The notes below the pieces were generated by a model, which had not been told where the DNA came from, made no database searches, and saw only the letters and a program-made list of their open reading frames with translations. The position numbers and the translations under genes were made by a program. From Chitinophaga sp. SYP-B3965 (GTDB lineage Bacteria > Bacteroidota > Bacteroidia > Chitinophagales > Chitinophagaceae): DNA of 64,000 nucleotides. The stretch lies in NCBI RefSeq assembly GCF_009647655.1, contig NZ_WJFD01000007.1, positions 1-64,000 of the forward strand, given 5' to 3'. Below, one piece after another: positions 17,889 through 27,114 of this stretch. Numbering within the stretch: position 1 is the stretch's first letter; each line of letters starts with the position of its first letter.

Positions 17889-17915
17889 TGTTTTATTTTT
17901 TTAGGTTAATGGATT

Positions 17916-18326
17916 TTAAGATGGTTCTCCTGTTCCTGTTTCACAGAAGGATTTCAAACTTTTCATAAATCGGCCCCAGTCGTAATTACAACCTGCAAAG
18001 GTATCTGTAACCGCTCTCCAGCCTCCGTGTGTAAACCGCAGAAGGGTATTCCCGTTTTTTTCTTCCAGTTCAAAAGAGATGCTGGTACCGATCCATTCCT
18101 CGATGGAATTGATACATTCCCATGCGGCCCTTTTGTTGGGGGTAAGTTCCGTTACTTTCATCTCATTCCGGAATTGTCCAAAGATGAAGATGTTCATAAA
18201 CCCGATCTCCGGTTGGGCAGTTGTGTTTTTGCACCACCAGGAGGAAAGCCCTTCCTGTGTGGTCACTGCCTGGTAAACTTTTTCGGGGGATGTTTTAATA
18301 ACTACATTATGTCTGATTGCTTCCAT
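17916..18326 (-). CDS. SRPBCC / AHSA1-like domain protein
   Basis: 136 residues from the ATG at 18326. Longer frames reach a TTG at 18413, but the extra residues (proline-rich, non-conserved look) are unlikely. The order is that of START-like AHSA1 proteins: HNVVIKTSPEKVYQAVTTQEGLSSWW at the start, FGQFRNEMKVTELTPNKRAAW in the middle and LLRFTHGGWR, with the C-terminal long helix NYDWGRFMKSLKSFCE. Such proteins bind hydrophobic ligands; no enzyme activity can be stated. First gene of the leftward cluster with the SnoaL-like gene. Confidence 0.82.
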   Translation of the reverse strand: MEAIRHNVVIKTSPEKVYQAVTTQEGLSSWWCKNTTAQPEIGFMNIFIFGQFRNEMKVTELTPNKRAAWECINSIEEWIGTSISFELEEKNGNTLLRFTHGGWRAVTDTFAGCNYDWGRFMKSLKSFCETGTGEPS

Positions 18327-18482
18327 GATCTTTATTTTATACATCAAAATTACTGGCGAATTAGGACTTGGAAAGGGTGGAATTTGGCCTTTATAATGGG
18401 GTGATTTGGCCAATACTTAACTTTAGGCGGAGAAAAAGAACGCACATTTTTATTATATTTCGGGATTCAAAGTCCATAACCC

Positions 18483-19898
18483 ATGATCGGAAACACACTA
18501 GACACTATAAAAGACCTGCTTGCAAATGAATACCCGGAACTGAATGCATCTCTCAATCCTCCTGCTACAGAGGCAGACATCAGCCGCCTGGAAACCACAA
18601 CCGGCCTCACTCTACCAGACGAGTTAAAACAGCTGTACCGCCTGCACAATGGAGAATCCGGTAATGCAGGACTGTTTTTCGGATTGCCATTTATCAGTAT
18701 TGAGGAGGCATTGGCAGAATGGAAAGTCTGGGAAAGCCTCGCCAGTTCGACTGCTTCTATGGATAGCAATATCATCTCCGTTCCTGCTAATCATATTAAA
18801 GAGCAATATATCAACACCCGTTACATCCCCATCAGTAAAGATTACGGTGGTAACAACATCGGCATAGACCTGGATCCCGGCCCAGATGGCGTCAGCGGAC
18901 AGGTCATCAATTTCGGAAGGGATGAAGACACACGGTTTGTGATTGCATCCAGCCTCGCCGGGTTCATGGATTTCATCCTGCATCATGTAAAAAATGGCAA
19001 CTACAGATTCGAAATAAACGGAGATGAGGAAGATGAAGAGCCTCGTAGCTTTTTGATGAAAGAACCTGCCAATAGCCATTTCCTCGATGCTTTAAAAGGC
19101 CTTCAGTTACCTTTCGGTAGCAGTAAACCAGATGAAGCAAATTACGAAAATTACGATGCCTGGTTTGCCTCACTCGATACCACCTGGCAGGAGATTATCG
19201 GTCCCGGTCAAAGCTTTGCCAAACTGGCGGATATCAGGACTATTAACCTGATCAAAAAGAACATCACCCATGTACAACCCCTGGCACGTTTTACCGGCCT
19301 CCGGGAACTGTTGCTGACCGCCAACCCGATAGTGGATATTTCACCGCTCTCCACGTTGTCGTCACTGAATAAACTCTTTCTCGCGAAAACCAATATCACT
19401 GATATTTCACCGCTCGCGCAGCTCAAAGAACTGAAACAGCTATCGATATACGACACGCCCATAGCTTCATTGGAGGTGCTGCAGCAACTGCCTAAACTCA
19501 AAGTACTGAACATAGAAAAAACGGCGGTGACAGATATAGGACAGGTGATTGCCCTAACTCAGCTTACCGAACTGGATCTCACAGGAAAACAATTCCCCTC
19601 CTACACAGAACTGCGCAACCTGAAACAACTGGTGAAACTGAACCTCAGTAACACGAATGTACCAGACATTGCTTTTCTATCTAATCTTACAAAACTATCC
19701 GACCTGCAACTATGCGGAACGCCAGTCACAGATCTTTCCCCTCTGCTGCAAATGAATAAGCTGGCTTACCTCACACTGAGCATACAGGATTTTAAACAGA
19801 TCGTAGACAAGTTGCGTCCCGGCATAGGAATTACCATCTGCGGAGAGGTGACTGAAGAAGAACAGGCATTGTTACTGAGCTATGCAAAAAAATCATAA
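18483..19898 (+). CDS. SMI1/KNR4 (SUKH) domain protein with leucine-rich repeats
   Basis: 471 residues, no signal peptide. Residues ~1-165 are a SUKH/SMI1-KNR4 domain: NPPATEADISRLETTTGLTLPDELKQLYRLHNG is typical, followed by FGLPFISIEEAL and DYGGNNIGIDLDPGPDG. An acidic linker (GDEEDEEP) follows. Residues ~260-450 are seven to eight internalin-like leucine-rich repeats of the type 'L..LFLAKTNITDISPLA'. SUKH domains are known mainly as immunity proteins against polymorphic toxins, and LRRs bind proteins, so an immunity or protein-sensing role is possible but unproven; no toxin gene is adjacent. The stop is followed at once by the ATG of the acyltransferase gene (TAAATG). Confidence 0.85.
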   Translation: MIGNTLDTIKDLLANEYPELNASLNPPATEADISRLETTTGLTLPDELKQLYRLHNGESGNAGLFFGLPFISIEEALAEWKVWESLASSTASMDSNIISVPANHIKEQYINTRYIPISKDYGGNNIGIDLDPGPDGVSGQVINFGRDEDTRFVIASSLAGFMDFILHHVKNGNYRFEINGDEEDEEPRSFLMKEPANSHFLDALKGLQLPFGSSKPDEANYENYDAWFASLDTTWQEIIGPGQSFAKLADIRTINLIKKNITHVQPLARFTGLRELLLTANPIVDISPLSTLSSLNKLFLAKTNITDISPLAQLKELKQLSIYDTPIASLEVLQQLPKLKVLNIEKTAVTDIGQVIALTQLTELDLTGKQFPSYTELRNLKQLVKLNLSNTNVPDIAFLSNLTKLSDLQLCGTPVTDLSPLLQMNKLAYLTLSIQDFKQIVDKLRPGIGITICGEVTEEEQALLLSYAKKS

Positions 19899-20927
19899 AT
19901 GAAAGAACCAAAGAAACGCGATCTGTTTCCAGATATTATAAAAGGCATCGCCATTATCCTTGTAGTGATCGGACACTCCATTCAATATGGAAGCGGAGAA
20001 CATTACTTCCAGAGCGAATCGTTCTTTCAGAACCCCCTTTTTAAGATCATCTACAGTTTCCACATGCCGCTTTTCATGCTCATCAGCGGTTATTTCTTTT
20101 ACTTCTCCTGCAACAAATACTCTTTTCGCGAAGGAGTGATCAGTAGATTTACCAAAGTGTTACTACCTGTAATAGTATGGGCTGCCTTGTATTTTATTAT
20201 CAAGATGTTGTTGAATGGAGAGTATTTAGGCATCAAGGCAACTGTGATCCAATATATAAAGATCTGCATCACCTCTATCTGGTTCTTATGGGCTGTATTC
20301 TTTTGCTCCCTGGCGGTTTTGGTAGTAAAGCACTTTTTTAAAGATAATATCTACGTATATCTATTGCTGTTCCTGCTCACGTTTGTTGTGCCAGACTTCT
20401 TCATTATATTCCTGTACAAGTTCATGTATCCCTTCTTTGTGCTCGGCTATCTGTATAACAAGTACAAAACAAAAATAACATGGGGGAAACAGGGTTATTG
20501 GCTGGTAGGCTTCTTACTATTGTATATCGTGCTGATGAGGTTCTATGTCTATGATAGTTTCATATACAATGGTCAGTATATGCATTACAACAAGGATATT
20601 CCTTATCAACTCTACACAGATATTTACAGGCTGGTAGTGGGGCTCGTTGGTAGTGTGCTGGTCATCCTTATTTTACAGTACATCTTTAAGAACAGGCAGA
20701 ACAGTAAGGTGGCTGTCCTGCTGGGGACACTTGGTGTTTATTCATTAGGCATTTATATTATCACGGGCTATATACAACCTCTCTTACTAAAAGTTCCTTT
20801 CCTGGAGGGGTTTAGTTATCTGAATGTCTTCCTGGTTTCATTGGTAGTGCTGGTGGTTTCGTATGGGCTTACTTATTTACTGAGGAAGGTGCCGGTAACG
20901 AATAAGTTGTTGTTGGGAGGGAGGTAA
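19899..20927 (+). CDS. Acyltransferase family 3 membrane protein
   Basis: 342 residues, about ten membrane helices. It begins with the family signature DIIKGIAIILVVIGHSIQYG, with the conserved His in helix 1, and has YSFHMPLFMLISGYFF in helix 2. These integral-membrane acyltransferases O-acetylate or O-succinylate sugars in surface polysaccharides or peptidoglycan. Length and lack of a periplasmic SGNH domain fit the plain form. It follows the SUKH-LRR gene with no gap, so the two are very likely cotranscribed. The target glycan is unknown. Confidence 0.85.
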   Translation: MKEPKKRDLFPDIIKGIAIILVVIGHSIQYGSGEHYFQSESFFQNPLFKIIYSFHMPLFMLISGYFFYFSCNKYSFREGVISRFTKVLLPVIVWAALYFIIKMLLNGEYLGIKATVIQYIKICITSIWFLWAVFFCSLAVLVVKHFFKDNIYVYLLLFLLTFVVPDFFIIFLYKFMYPFFVLGYLYNKYKTKITWGKQGYWLVGFLLLYIVLMRFYVYDSFIYNGQYMHYNKDIPYQLYTDIYRLVVGLVGSVLVILILQYIFKNRQNSKVAVLLGTLGVYSLGIYIITGYIQPLLLKVPFLEGFSYLNVFLVSLVVLVVSYGLTYLLRKVPVTNKLLLGGR

Positions 20928-21008
20928 TAAGGAGCGTCTTTTAATTGAATGTAGCCCCCGCAGGGTAGTTGTCGAACTTAGGAAGATGTACTGGCAGTGA
21001 GATGTTTT

Positions 21009-22175
21009 TTAACCTTCTCCTGGAAAGAGGTTGAATTTTTCCTGAATAGGATCGCCATTACTATTGTCTTCAAACAAAATAGCTTTATTTGCTATTGCCC
21101 AATTTCTTGCAATGGGAAACATAATATTCTTGTTGAGGTTTCTTGTGTTTCTGAAGAAAGCAGCTCCATTGATTCTGGAACAATTTTCCTTGACATCACT
21201 GCTGTTGCCGACTTCAATTGTGGCGTTGTTCAATTTATAAAAGCCATAGCTATCTGAAGGAATATAATAGTATTTATTTCCATCAAGTCCAATTATCTCA
21301 ACGAAATCAAATGTGGCAGCAGCGGTCTTTGTATAACTGGGACTAAAGATTTTTTGAGTTTTGTCTTTGTCAAAATAATCCCATCCGGAGAGTTTGTTGG
21401 TTTTGTTAACGGAAGTAATTATTTCCAGCAATCTATTCATATCAACCAGGTCGATTGAAATATTCGCTCTCTTTACATCATTTTTTTCCAGCCATCCCAT
21501 TGCCGTTTTGGAGAATTTCTGCGCTGTTGATACAAGTATACCTTTGCTGGCGTTTGTTCCATACATAGAAGCGAAGAAATGTTTAACGACGTTAACTCCT
21601 TCAGTAGTTAGAGGAGAAGCCCTTCTTTTTACCTGAACCAAAGTAGGTTCCTCAGACATGAGGAGAATTAGATCAATCCCATCGTCGTTTGTCTGTCCTA
21701 TATAATTTACTTCACAATCATAGAAGTCCCCGAGGATCGATCCGATGAATTGTTCGAACTTGTAGGGAGACATGCTGTATAAACTTTCTTTCTTCGATTC
21801 AATTTCCTTTGCGAGGTGCGACAATGAAACTGATTTTGCGCTGGGGAGAGCTTGTGTGAATGGTAATACATAGTCCTGGCTACCTGCATGATCTTGCATA
21901 TGACGTTTCCAGAAACCACATTCCTTACATTCATACAGCTGCTGTACCCACAATACCATACAATCTTCCGTCATATCTGAGCCGATCTGTTTGGATCTGA
22001 AAGACCCTCCGCAACAGGGGCATTTGGCGGACAAGCAGCGGCGATGCAGTTCCAAATGCCGGTCTCCCTCCATGATAATATGATAACGACGGAAATCCTG
22101 GAAGATAGAATTCTCCTTAACCCGGATGGCATCATTATAGAAACTTTTTTTAAGGAGGTTCGTAATCTTGCTCAT
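21009..22175 (-). CDS. Mrr-like restriction endonuclease with N-terminal zinc-finger region
   Basis: 388 residues. The N-terminal part has a CPCC pair (Cys52-Cys55) and a CKEC pair (Cys83-Cys86), spaced as in a zinc ribbon. Residues ~135-240 are an Mrr-type PD-(D/E)xK fold: MSPYKFEQFIGSIL, then NDDGIDLIL (Asp168) and LVQVKRR (Gln181, Lys183), the usual D...QxK arrangement. A further ~130 residues have no recognised domain. Mrr enzymes cut modified or foreign DNA (type IV restriction). No methylase or other restriction genes are next to it, so it is an orphan. Own promoter presumably upstream; a terminator and tRNA lie to its right. Confidence 0.8.
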   Translation of the reverse strand: MSKITNLLKKSFYNDAIRVKENSIFQDFRRYHIIMEGDRHLELHRRCLSAKCPCCGGSFRSKQIGSDMTEDCMVLWVQQLYECKECGFWKRHMQDHAGSQDYVLPFTQALPSAKSVSLSHLAKEIESKKESLYSMSPYKFEQFIGSILGDFYDCEVNYIGQTNDDGIDLILLMSEEPTLVQVKRRASPLTTEGVNVVKHFFASMYGTNASKGILVSTAQKFSKTAMGWLEKNDVKRANISIDLVDMNRLLEIITSVNKTNKLSGWDYFDKDKTQKIFSPSYTKTAAATFDFVEIIGLDGNKYYYIPSDSYGFYKLNNATIEVGNSSDVKENCSRINGAAFFRNTRNLNKNIMFPIARNWAIANKAILFEDNSNGDPIQEKFNLFPGEG

Positions 22176-22351
22176 ATTGAAGGATAGTTTAGATGGGGAT
22201 TCCTTTTCTAAATTACCAATATTGAATGGGAATTAAAAGGTCACACGAAATTAATTCTATGCAATTATGTCGCAGTTGAAGGCAAGGCTTTAGCTTAAAT
22301 ACATTGGGAAATACAGAGAGTCTTTGAGTCCGGATGGTGAAATTGGAAAAA

Positions 22352-22389
22352 TAAAAAAAGGCTTCAAGTTCAATACCTGAAGCCTTTTT
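22352..22389 (-). terminator. Terminator downstream of tRNA-Arg
   Basis: Stem of AAAAAGGCTTCA (22355-22366) with TGAAGCCTTTTT (22378-22389), 11-nt loop. Read leftwards it ends in a long U-run, so it would end the tRNA transcript; read rightwards it also has five T, so it may work in both directions. Confidence 0.85.
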
Positions 22390-22399
22390 CTCAATCTCG

Positions 22400-22471
22400 T
22401 AGCCCGGACAAGAATCGAACTTGTATCTAAAGTTTAGGAAACTTCTATTCTATCCATTGAACTACCGGGCC
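22400..22471 (-). tRNA. tRNA-Arg (anticodon CCU)
   Basis: On the reverse strand the cloverleaf is complete: acceptor GGCCCGG (22471-22465) with CCGGGCT, D-arm GTTC..GAAT, anticodon stem GAAGT/ACTTT with loop TTCCTAA (anticodon CCT, reading AGG), T-arm ACAAG-TTCGATT-CTTGT, discriminator A at 22400. The first acceptor pair is G-U. CCA is not encoded. The terminator at 22352-22389 follows directly. Confidence 0.93.
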
Positions 22472-22526
22472 ATAATCCCTCATCGGGAGCGCAAAAATAA
22501 GCGTTTTTACCAAATTTCCTTAAATA

Positions 22527-24308
22527 TTATGCATAGATCCTTTCAATCTCATCCCTATACTTCTCCAGGATCACTTTCCGCTTCAACTTCAATGTAGGCG
22601 TCATTTCCCCTCCATCCACCGTCCACTCATGCGGCATCAGCTCAAATTTCTTCACCTGCTCAATATGGTTAAAGAACTGGTTATATTTCTCCACCGCCTG
22701 CTTAAATAGCTCCCGGACCTGCGGATTCTTCAACCCCTCCTCATGACTCTTAAACGGCACTTTCTGCTTCCTTGCCCAGTCCTCCAGGTTATGAAAATTA
22801 GGCACGATAAGCGCCCCCGTAAATTTCCTGTCAGCCCCCACCACCATGATCTGCTCAATAAAAGGGCTCTCCTTGAACTTATTCTCAATAGGCTGGGGGG
22901 CTACAAATTTGCCACCTGAGGTCTTGAACAGCTCTTTTTTCCGGTCAGTGATCTTCAAAAACTTATTCTGCACAAGGACTCCGATATCTCCTGTATGGAA
23001 CCATCCATTCTGGATAGCATCCGCAGTCAGATCCGGCCGTTTGTAATAACCGATGGTGACGTTGGGTCCTTTGCAAAGGATCTCCCCGTCATCCGCCATT
23101 TTCACTTCCACATTGCTGATAACGGGTCCAACGGTCCCGAACATGCGGTCTTCTACATTAGCGCGGTTCACACTGATAACAGGAGAAGTCTCCGTAAGGC
23201 CATAACCCTCCAGAATGGAGATCTGCGCAGCCGTAAATATTTTAAGTAAACGTACCTGGCAAGCCGCGGCACCCGTAACGATACATTCTATATTACCCCC
23301 CAACGCCTCACGCCACTTGCTGAAAATGAGCTTGTTGGCAATAGAAAGTTTGAAGTTATACCAGGCCCCCAGGTTTTTATTGATCTCATATTGTTTCCCA
23401 AGCTCCACGGCCCAGAAGAACAGGGCGCGTTTCACACCTTTCAGCTCAAGCCCTTTGGCCATGATCTTCTCATACACCTTTTCCAATAAACGCGGCACCG
23501 TGGTAAAGATGCTTGGCTTCACTTCTCGCAGATTATCAGAGATCGCCTCCATGCTTTCTGCGTAGTATACGGATACCCCAGCCTGCAGATAGAGGTAAGT
23601 AACCATCCTTTCGAAGATGTGATTTAATGGCAGGAAACTCAATGCCCGGGCTTGTTCATTCACTGGGAGATAAGGCATGCAGGCACTCACATTGCTCATG
23701 ATGTTCTCATGGCTAAGCATCACCCCTTTCGGTGTGCCGGTAGTCCCTGAAGTATAAATAATGGTGGCTAAATTAGAAGGGCTGATGCTCTCCATGATAG
23801 AAGAAATACGAGCATCATCTGAAGGCGTAGCCAGCGCTACAATGTCCGTCCAGTGCTTAACACCGTGGATGCGTTCAAAAGAAAATATCTCCCGGAGAGC
23901 AGGAAGTTTATCACGGATGGCTTGTATTTTCTCATACATATCCGCATCCTGCACAAAGAGGAAACGGGCTTCCGCATCGTTCAGTACATATTCCAGTTCG
24001 GGAATGCTGATGGTGGGATAGATGGGAACCAGCACAGCGCCTATCTGCTGACAGGCCAGATCAGTGAGTATCCATTCCGGCCGGTTGGCACTGATAATGG
24101 AAACTTTATCCTGCTTTTCTACAACAAATTCTTTATCGCCGATACCCAGTTGCAAAAGACCCGAACTAAAACGACGGGCCAGATCTGCTACTTCAGCCGT
24201 ACTATATTGTTTCCATTCACCGTTTACTTTCGCGGCAAGCATGTCCTGCTTGGAATAGTGCTCCATCTGATATGGGATCACATCAAATAATCGGGTGGGT
24301 TGGTGCAT
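22527..24308 (-). CDS. Long-chain fatty acid-CoA ligase (AMP-forming)
   Basis: 593 residues, usual length for FAA1/FadD-like long-chain acyl-CoA synthetases of this phylum. Adenylation motifs: TIIYTSGTTGTPKGVMLSHE (P-loop), EGYGLTETSPV, then GWFHTGDIGVL and KITDRKKELFKTSGGKFV (hinge and the region before the catalytic Lys). It activates fatty acids to acyl-CoA with ATP for beta-oxidation or lipid synthesis. Cytosolic or membrane-associated. It is downstream of a small 2TM protein gene (17 bp gap) and may be cotranscribed with it. Confidence 0.93.
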   Translation of the reverse strand: MHQPTRLFDVIPYQMEHYSKQDMLAAKVNGEWKQYSTAEVADLARRFSSGLLQLGIGDKEFVVEKQDKVSIISANRPEWILTDLACQQIGAVLVPIYPTISIPELEYVLNDAEARFLFVQDADMYEKIQAIRDKLPALREIFSFERIHGVKHWTDIVALATPSDDARISSIMESISPSNLATIIYTSGTTGTPKGVMLSHENIMSNVSACMPYLPVNEQARALSFLPLNHIFERMVTYLYLQAGVSVYYAESMEAISDNLREVKPSIFTTVPRLLEKVYEKIMAKGLELKGVKRALFFWAVELGKQYEINKNLGAWYNFKLSIANKLIFSKWREALGGNIECIVTGAAACQVRLLKIFTAAQISILEGYGLTETSPVISVNRANVEDRMFGTVGPVISNVEVKMADDGEILCKGPNVTIGYYKRPDLTADAIQNGWFHTGDIGVLVQNKFLKITDRKKELFKTSGGKFVAPQPIENKFKESPFIEQIMVVGADRKFTGALIVPNFHNLEDWARKQKVPFKSHEEGLKNPQVRELFKQAVEKYNQFFNHIEQVKKFELMPHEWTVDGGEMTPTLKLKRKVILEKYRDEIERIYA

Positions 24309-24325
24309 GATGATGAGTTGAGGTA

Positions 24326-24604
24326 CTAGCCTTTCTGTTGTTTCTGCTGTAATTTTTCGTATTCACTGGTGGCGTCGCCGAAAGTATCTCTGTGATAGGC
24401 GTTATAATAAGCGAAAGCGAGCCCTAATCCCCAGCCGATCATTGGCCATACCGGCCATGGCAGGCCATTATGATCATCAGTGATCAGCCAGATGATCCAG
24501 AGGAAACCATTGATGATCAGGTAGGTCATCAGGTGGGTGCGGAACCCCGCCCTGGCTTTTGCGATGCGCCAGAGGCGTTGATCTTTTTGTTCGTTCGTTT
24601 CCAT
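24326..24604 (-). CDS. 2TM domain-containing small membrane protein
   Basis: 92 residues. Two hydrophobic helices (about 22-42 and 48-68) are separated by DDHNGLPWPVWP. The motif RAGFRTHLMTYLIINGFLW and the following WPMIGWGLGLAFAY match the 2TM domain family common in Bacteroidota, often found alone or fused to histidine kinases. Function unknown. It starts 66 bp downstream of the YceI gene and is directly followed by the acyl-CoA ligase gene. Confidence 0.85.
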   Translation of the reverse strand: METNEQKDQRLWRIAKARAGFRTHLMTYLIINGFLWIIWLITDDHNGLPWPVWPMIGWGLGLAFAYYNAYHRDTFGDATSEYEKLQQKQQKG

Positions 24605-24670
24605 AAGAAGAAATGTTGTTAATTAAATATAACCAAAAATCAGGGCAGATACAAATCTGCCCTGACCTTC

Positions 24671-25345
24671 TTATTTAGTAACAATCTCAAAATGGATATT
24701 GACAATTGAATTGATAAGTTTATCCTGCAGGGATTTGTCAGCCCGGTAGGTCATTCCCCATTGCGTACGGTCGATATTGAAATTAGCTTCCGCTTTCACT
24801 TCCCCTTTTTGTATAATTATCTTGGCCGGGAAAGTGATGTTTTTGGTCACGTCTTTCATCGTCAGGTTACCCTTGATCATATGCGTGGCATCTTTCAGCA
24901 GCACCCCTTTATCATCTTTGGCGGGATGATAAGGACTCACCTCCGTGATCTCAAATTTTGCCGTGGGGAATTTTGCCGCATCAAAGAAGTTCTCTCCTCT
25001 CAGTTCATCTTCCAGTTTCCGTTTATTGTCCGGCGTGGCGGCCAGGTCCATATTCGTAAGACTGTTAATATTGATCGTAAACTGACCACCGGTTAAGGTA
25101 CTGTCTTTGGCAAATAACTGCCCTTCCGTAAAACGGAAAGAACCTTTATGTTCGCCGGTAGGTTTGGTGCCTACCCAGTACAATATGCTGGCAGTGGTGT
25201 CCAGGTGATGAGCATGGCCATCCTCCTGTTGTTTCACAGACTGCGCTTCCGTAACCTCCGCTTTATCTGCTTTCGGCGCCTGCTGACAGGCAACCGTACT
25301 CAACGAAAGAAATGAAAGAATAAGAAGACGAGCATTGATGTGCAT
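24671..25345 (-). CDS. YceI family lipoprotein
   Basis: 224 residues. Lipobox STVAC (Cys20), then a linker and a YceI lipocalin-like barrel: ILYWVGTKPTGEHKGSFRFTEGQLF, then GGQFTININSLTNMD, KFPTAKFEITEV, GNLTMKDVTKNITFP and FNIDRTQWGM. YceI proteins bind isoprenoid-like lipids in the periplasm. It may carry a hydrophobic cargo; no partner can be named. It lies 15 bp downstream of the paaN gene in the same direction. Confidence 0.92.
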   Translation of the reverse strand: MHINARLLILSFLSLSTVACQQAPKADKAEVTEAQSVKQQEDGHAHHLDTTASILYWVGTKPTGEHKGSFRFTEGQLFAKDSTLTGGQFTININSLTNMDLAATPDNKRKLEDELRGENFFDAAKFPTAKFEITEVSPYHPAKDDKGVLLKDATHMIKGNLTMKDVTKNITFPAKIIIQKGEVKAEANFNIDRTQWGMTYRADKSLQDKLINSIVNIHFEIVTK

Positions 25346-25360
25346 ATTATTGCGATTTGT

Positions 25361-27016
25361 TTAGTCCACATAAGTTCTGTTCCCTACCCACACAAATCTC
25401 TTCACAATGAATTCCGGATTCGTGAAACTGGCGTTCCCTGCTGGGTTTCCGCCTGTTACATGGAAATCAGAAAAGGCAGCATGCTGATTCACCCAGATGA
25501 ATCCCGTAAAGTTGAAAGACACCGGCGTGAACGCACTGTTCATAGCATCCGAGATCTTTTCTTTCACCGTTTCATCCGTTGTATAAGCACCACAGGTAAT
25601 GGCACCATGCGAAACAGCCATCTGGCGGGCCAGTTCAATAGAATGATCAGTATCCTTCGTTTTCACCAGTAATACCACCGGGCCAAATAATTCCTGCTCA
25701 AAAATGCCCGTGTCAGCAGAGCTTACTTCCAGTACAGTAGGAGAGAAAGTTCTGGCAGAAGAGAATTCCTCATTGGCAACAGGAGCGCCACCGAGTATTA
25801 CTTTACCGCCAATGTGTTGCGCATCTTTCACACGTTGCACAGTGGCATCATTCTGAACAGCACCAAGCGTACCCGCTCCCATTTTAGGATTGTTCACCAG
25901 TGCCGTGATAGCATCTTTGAATTTAGTAGCCACTTCATTAAAGCTCAACTTTCCGTTAGGCGTATTCACACCGGATTCAGGAATGAAGAAGTTTTGCGGA
26001 GCAGTACACATCTGGCCGGAATAAAGACTAACAGAGAAAGCCAGGTTATTCAGTACCGCGTCTATATCTTTTACAGAATCCAGTATTACAGAATTCACGC
26101 CAGCTTTTTCAGTAAATACAGTTTTGTTCCTGAGTGATTCCACATAATTGCCAAAGCTGCTGCCGCCGGTATAATCGATAAGGGACACATCCGGATGTTC
26201 ACACAATTCTTTGGTGATCAGGTGTTCGCTGCTATCTGCTGCAAGCTGGCAGGTATAAGGATCTTGTCCATTTTCTTCCAGCACTTGTTGAATGGCCGCT
26301 ACTACAATAGCAATCGGTAACACTGCTTTAGGATGTGGTTTTACGATAACAGCATTACCAGTGATCAGGTCAGCATACATGCCGGGAAGGGAATTCCAAA
26401 CCGGGAAAGTACTGCAACCGATCACCAGGCCAAGGCCTCTGGGAATAGCTTTAAAGGTCTTCTCCAGTTTGATGCTGATCTTGCCCATGGGTTTTTCCCA
26501 GGTCTGATGTTCAGGGAAATGCTGCAATTGCTGATATCCCATCGCAATCGCTTCCAATGCACGATCGTTTGCATGCGGGCCACTGGCCTGGAAGCTCATC
26601 ATAAAGCTCTGGCCGGTAGTATGCATCGTAGCATGTGCAATCGTAAAGAAATGGTCCTTGATCTTTTCCAGTGTTTCCGTGAGGATGCTGGCCCTGTCTG
26701 CAACCGACAATTGTGCCCAGCGTTTGCCGGCACGTTTACCTGCTTTTACCAGTTCATCAACAGCAATAACAGGATAAGTAATGCCAAGTGATTCTCTCGT
26801 ATAAGGAGATACTTCTTCACCGGCCCATCCTTCTGTTATTTTTTGTTTTAACTGGGAAAAGGGTTTGTTCAGCATATCTTTAAATGCGGCTTCTCCTTGT
26901 GGAGGAGCTTCTTCTCCATATGCCTTGGGGTGTTCAGGATACTGTGCGTAAAAGGTTCTTTCGTGGTTGGCTTTTACAGCATTGTCAATAATGTTTTGGT
27001 GTTTTGCGATCAGCAT
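25361..27016 (-). CDS. paaN: Phenylacetic acid degradation protein PaaN (aldehyde dehydrogenase family)
   Basis: 551 residues. Aldehyde-dehydrogenase fold with the NAD-binding region GLVIGCSTFPVWNSLPGMYA, VIVKPHPKAVLP, and the catalytic Cys in SGQMCTAPQNF. Length and the N-terminal HQNIIDNAVKANHERTFYAQYPEHP match the stand-alone PaaN group, which lacks a MaoC-type C-terminal domain. In phenylacetate degradation this step handles the ring-opened aldehyde intermediate. No other paa genes are in this window, so the enzyme may work with distant partners or on another aldehyde. Start ATG at 27016. Confidence 0.85.
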   Translation of the reverse strand: MLIAKHQNIIDNAVKANHERTFYAQYPEHPKAYGEEAPPQGEAAFKDMLNKPFSQLKQKITEGWAGEEVSPYTRESLGITYPVIAVDELVKAGKRAGKRWAQLSVADRASILTETLEKIKDHFFTIAHATMHTTGQSFMMSFQASGPHANDRALEAIAMGYQQLQHFPEHQTWEKPMGKISIKLEKTFKAIPRGLGLVIGCSTFPVWNSLPGMYADLITGNAVIVKPHPKAVLPIAIVVAAIQQVLEENGQDPYTCQLAADSSEHLITKELCEHPDVSLIDYTGGSSFGNYVESLRNKTVFTEKAGVNSVILDSVKDIDAVLNNLAFSVSLYSGQMCTAPQNFFIPESGVNTPNGKLSFNEVATKFKDAITALVNNPKMGAGTLGAVQNDATVQRVKDAQHIGGKVILGGAPVANEEFSSARTFSPTVLEVSSADTGIFEQELFGPVVLLVKTKDTDHSIELARQMAVSHGAITCGAYTTDETVKEKISDAMNSAFTPVSFNFTGFIWVNQHAAFSDFHVTGGNPAGNASFTNPEFIVKRFVWVGNRTYVD

Positions 27017-27114
27017 AATCCTATGGTTTAGATTCGTGTTGTACTATTGAAAACGGCACACTATGCTGGTACTCCGCTAAAAGCAGCGTTCATTCACGGG
27101 ATGGCCATCAGTTT

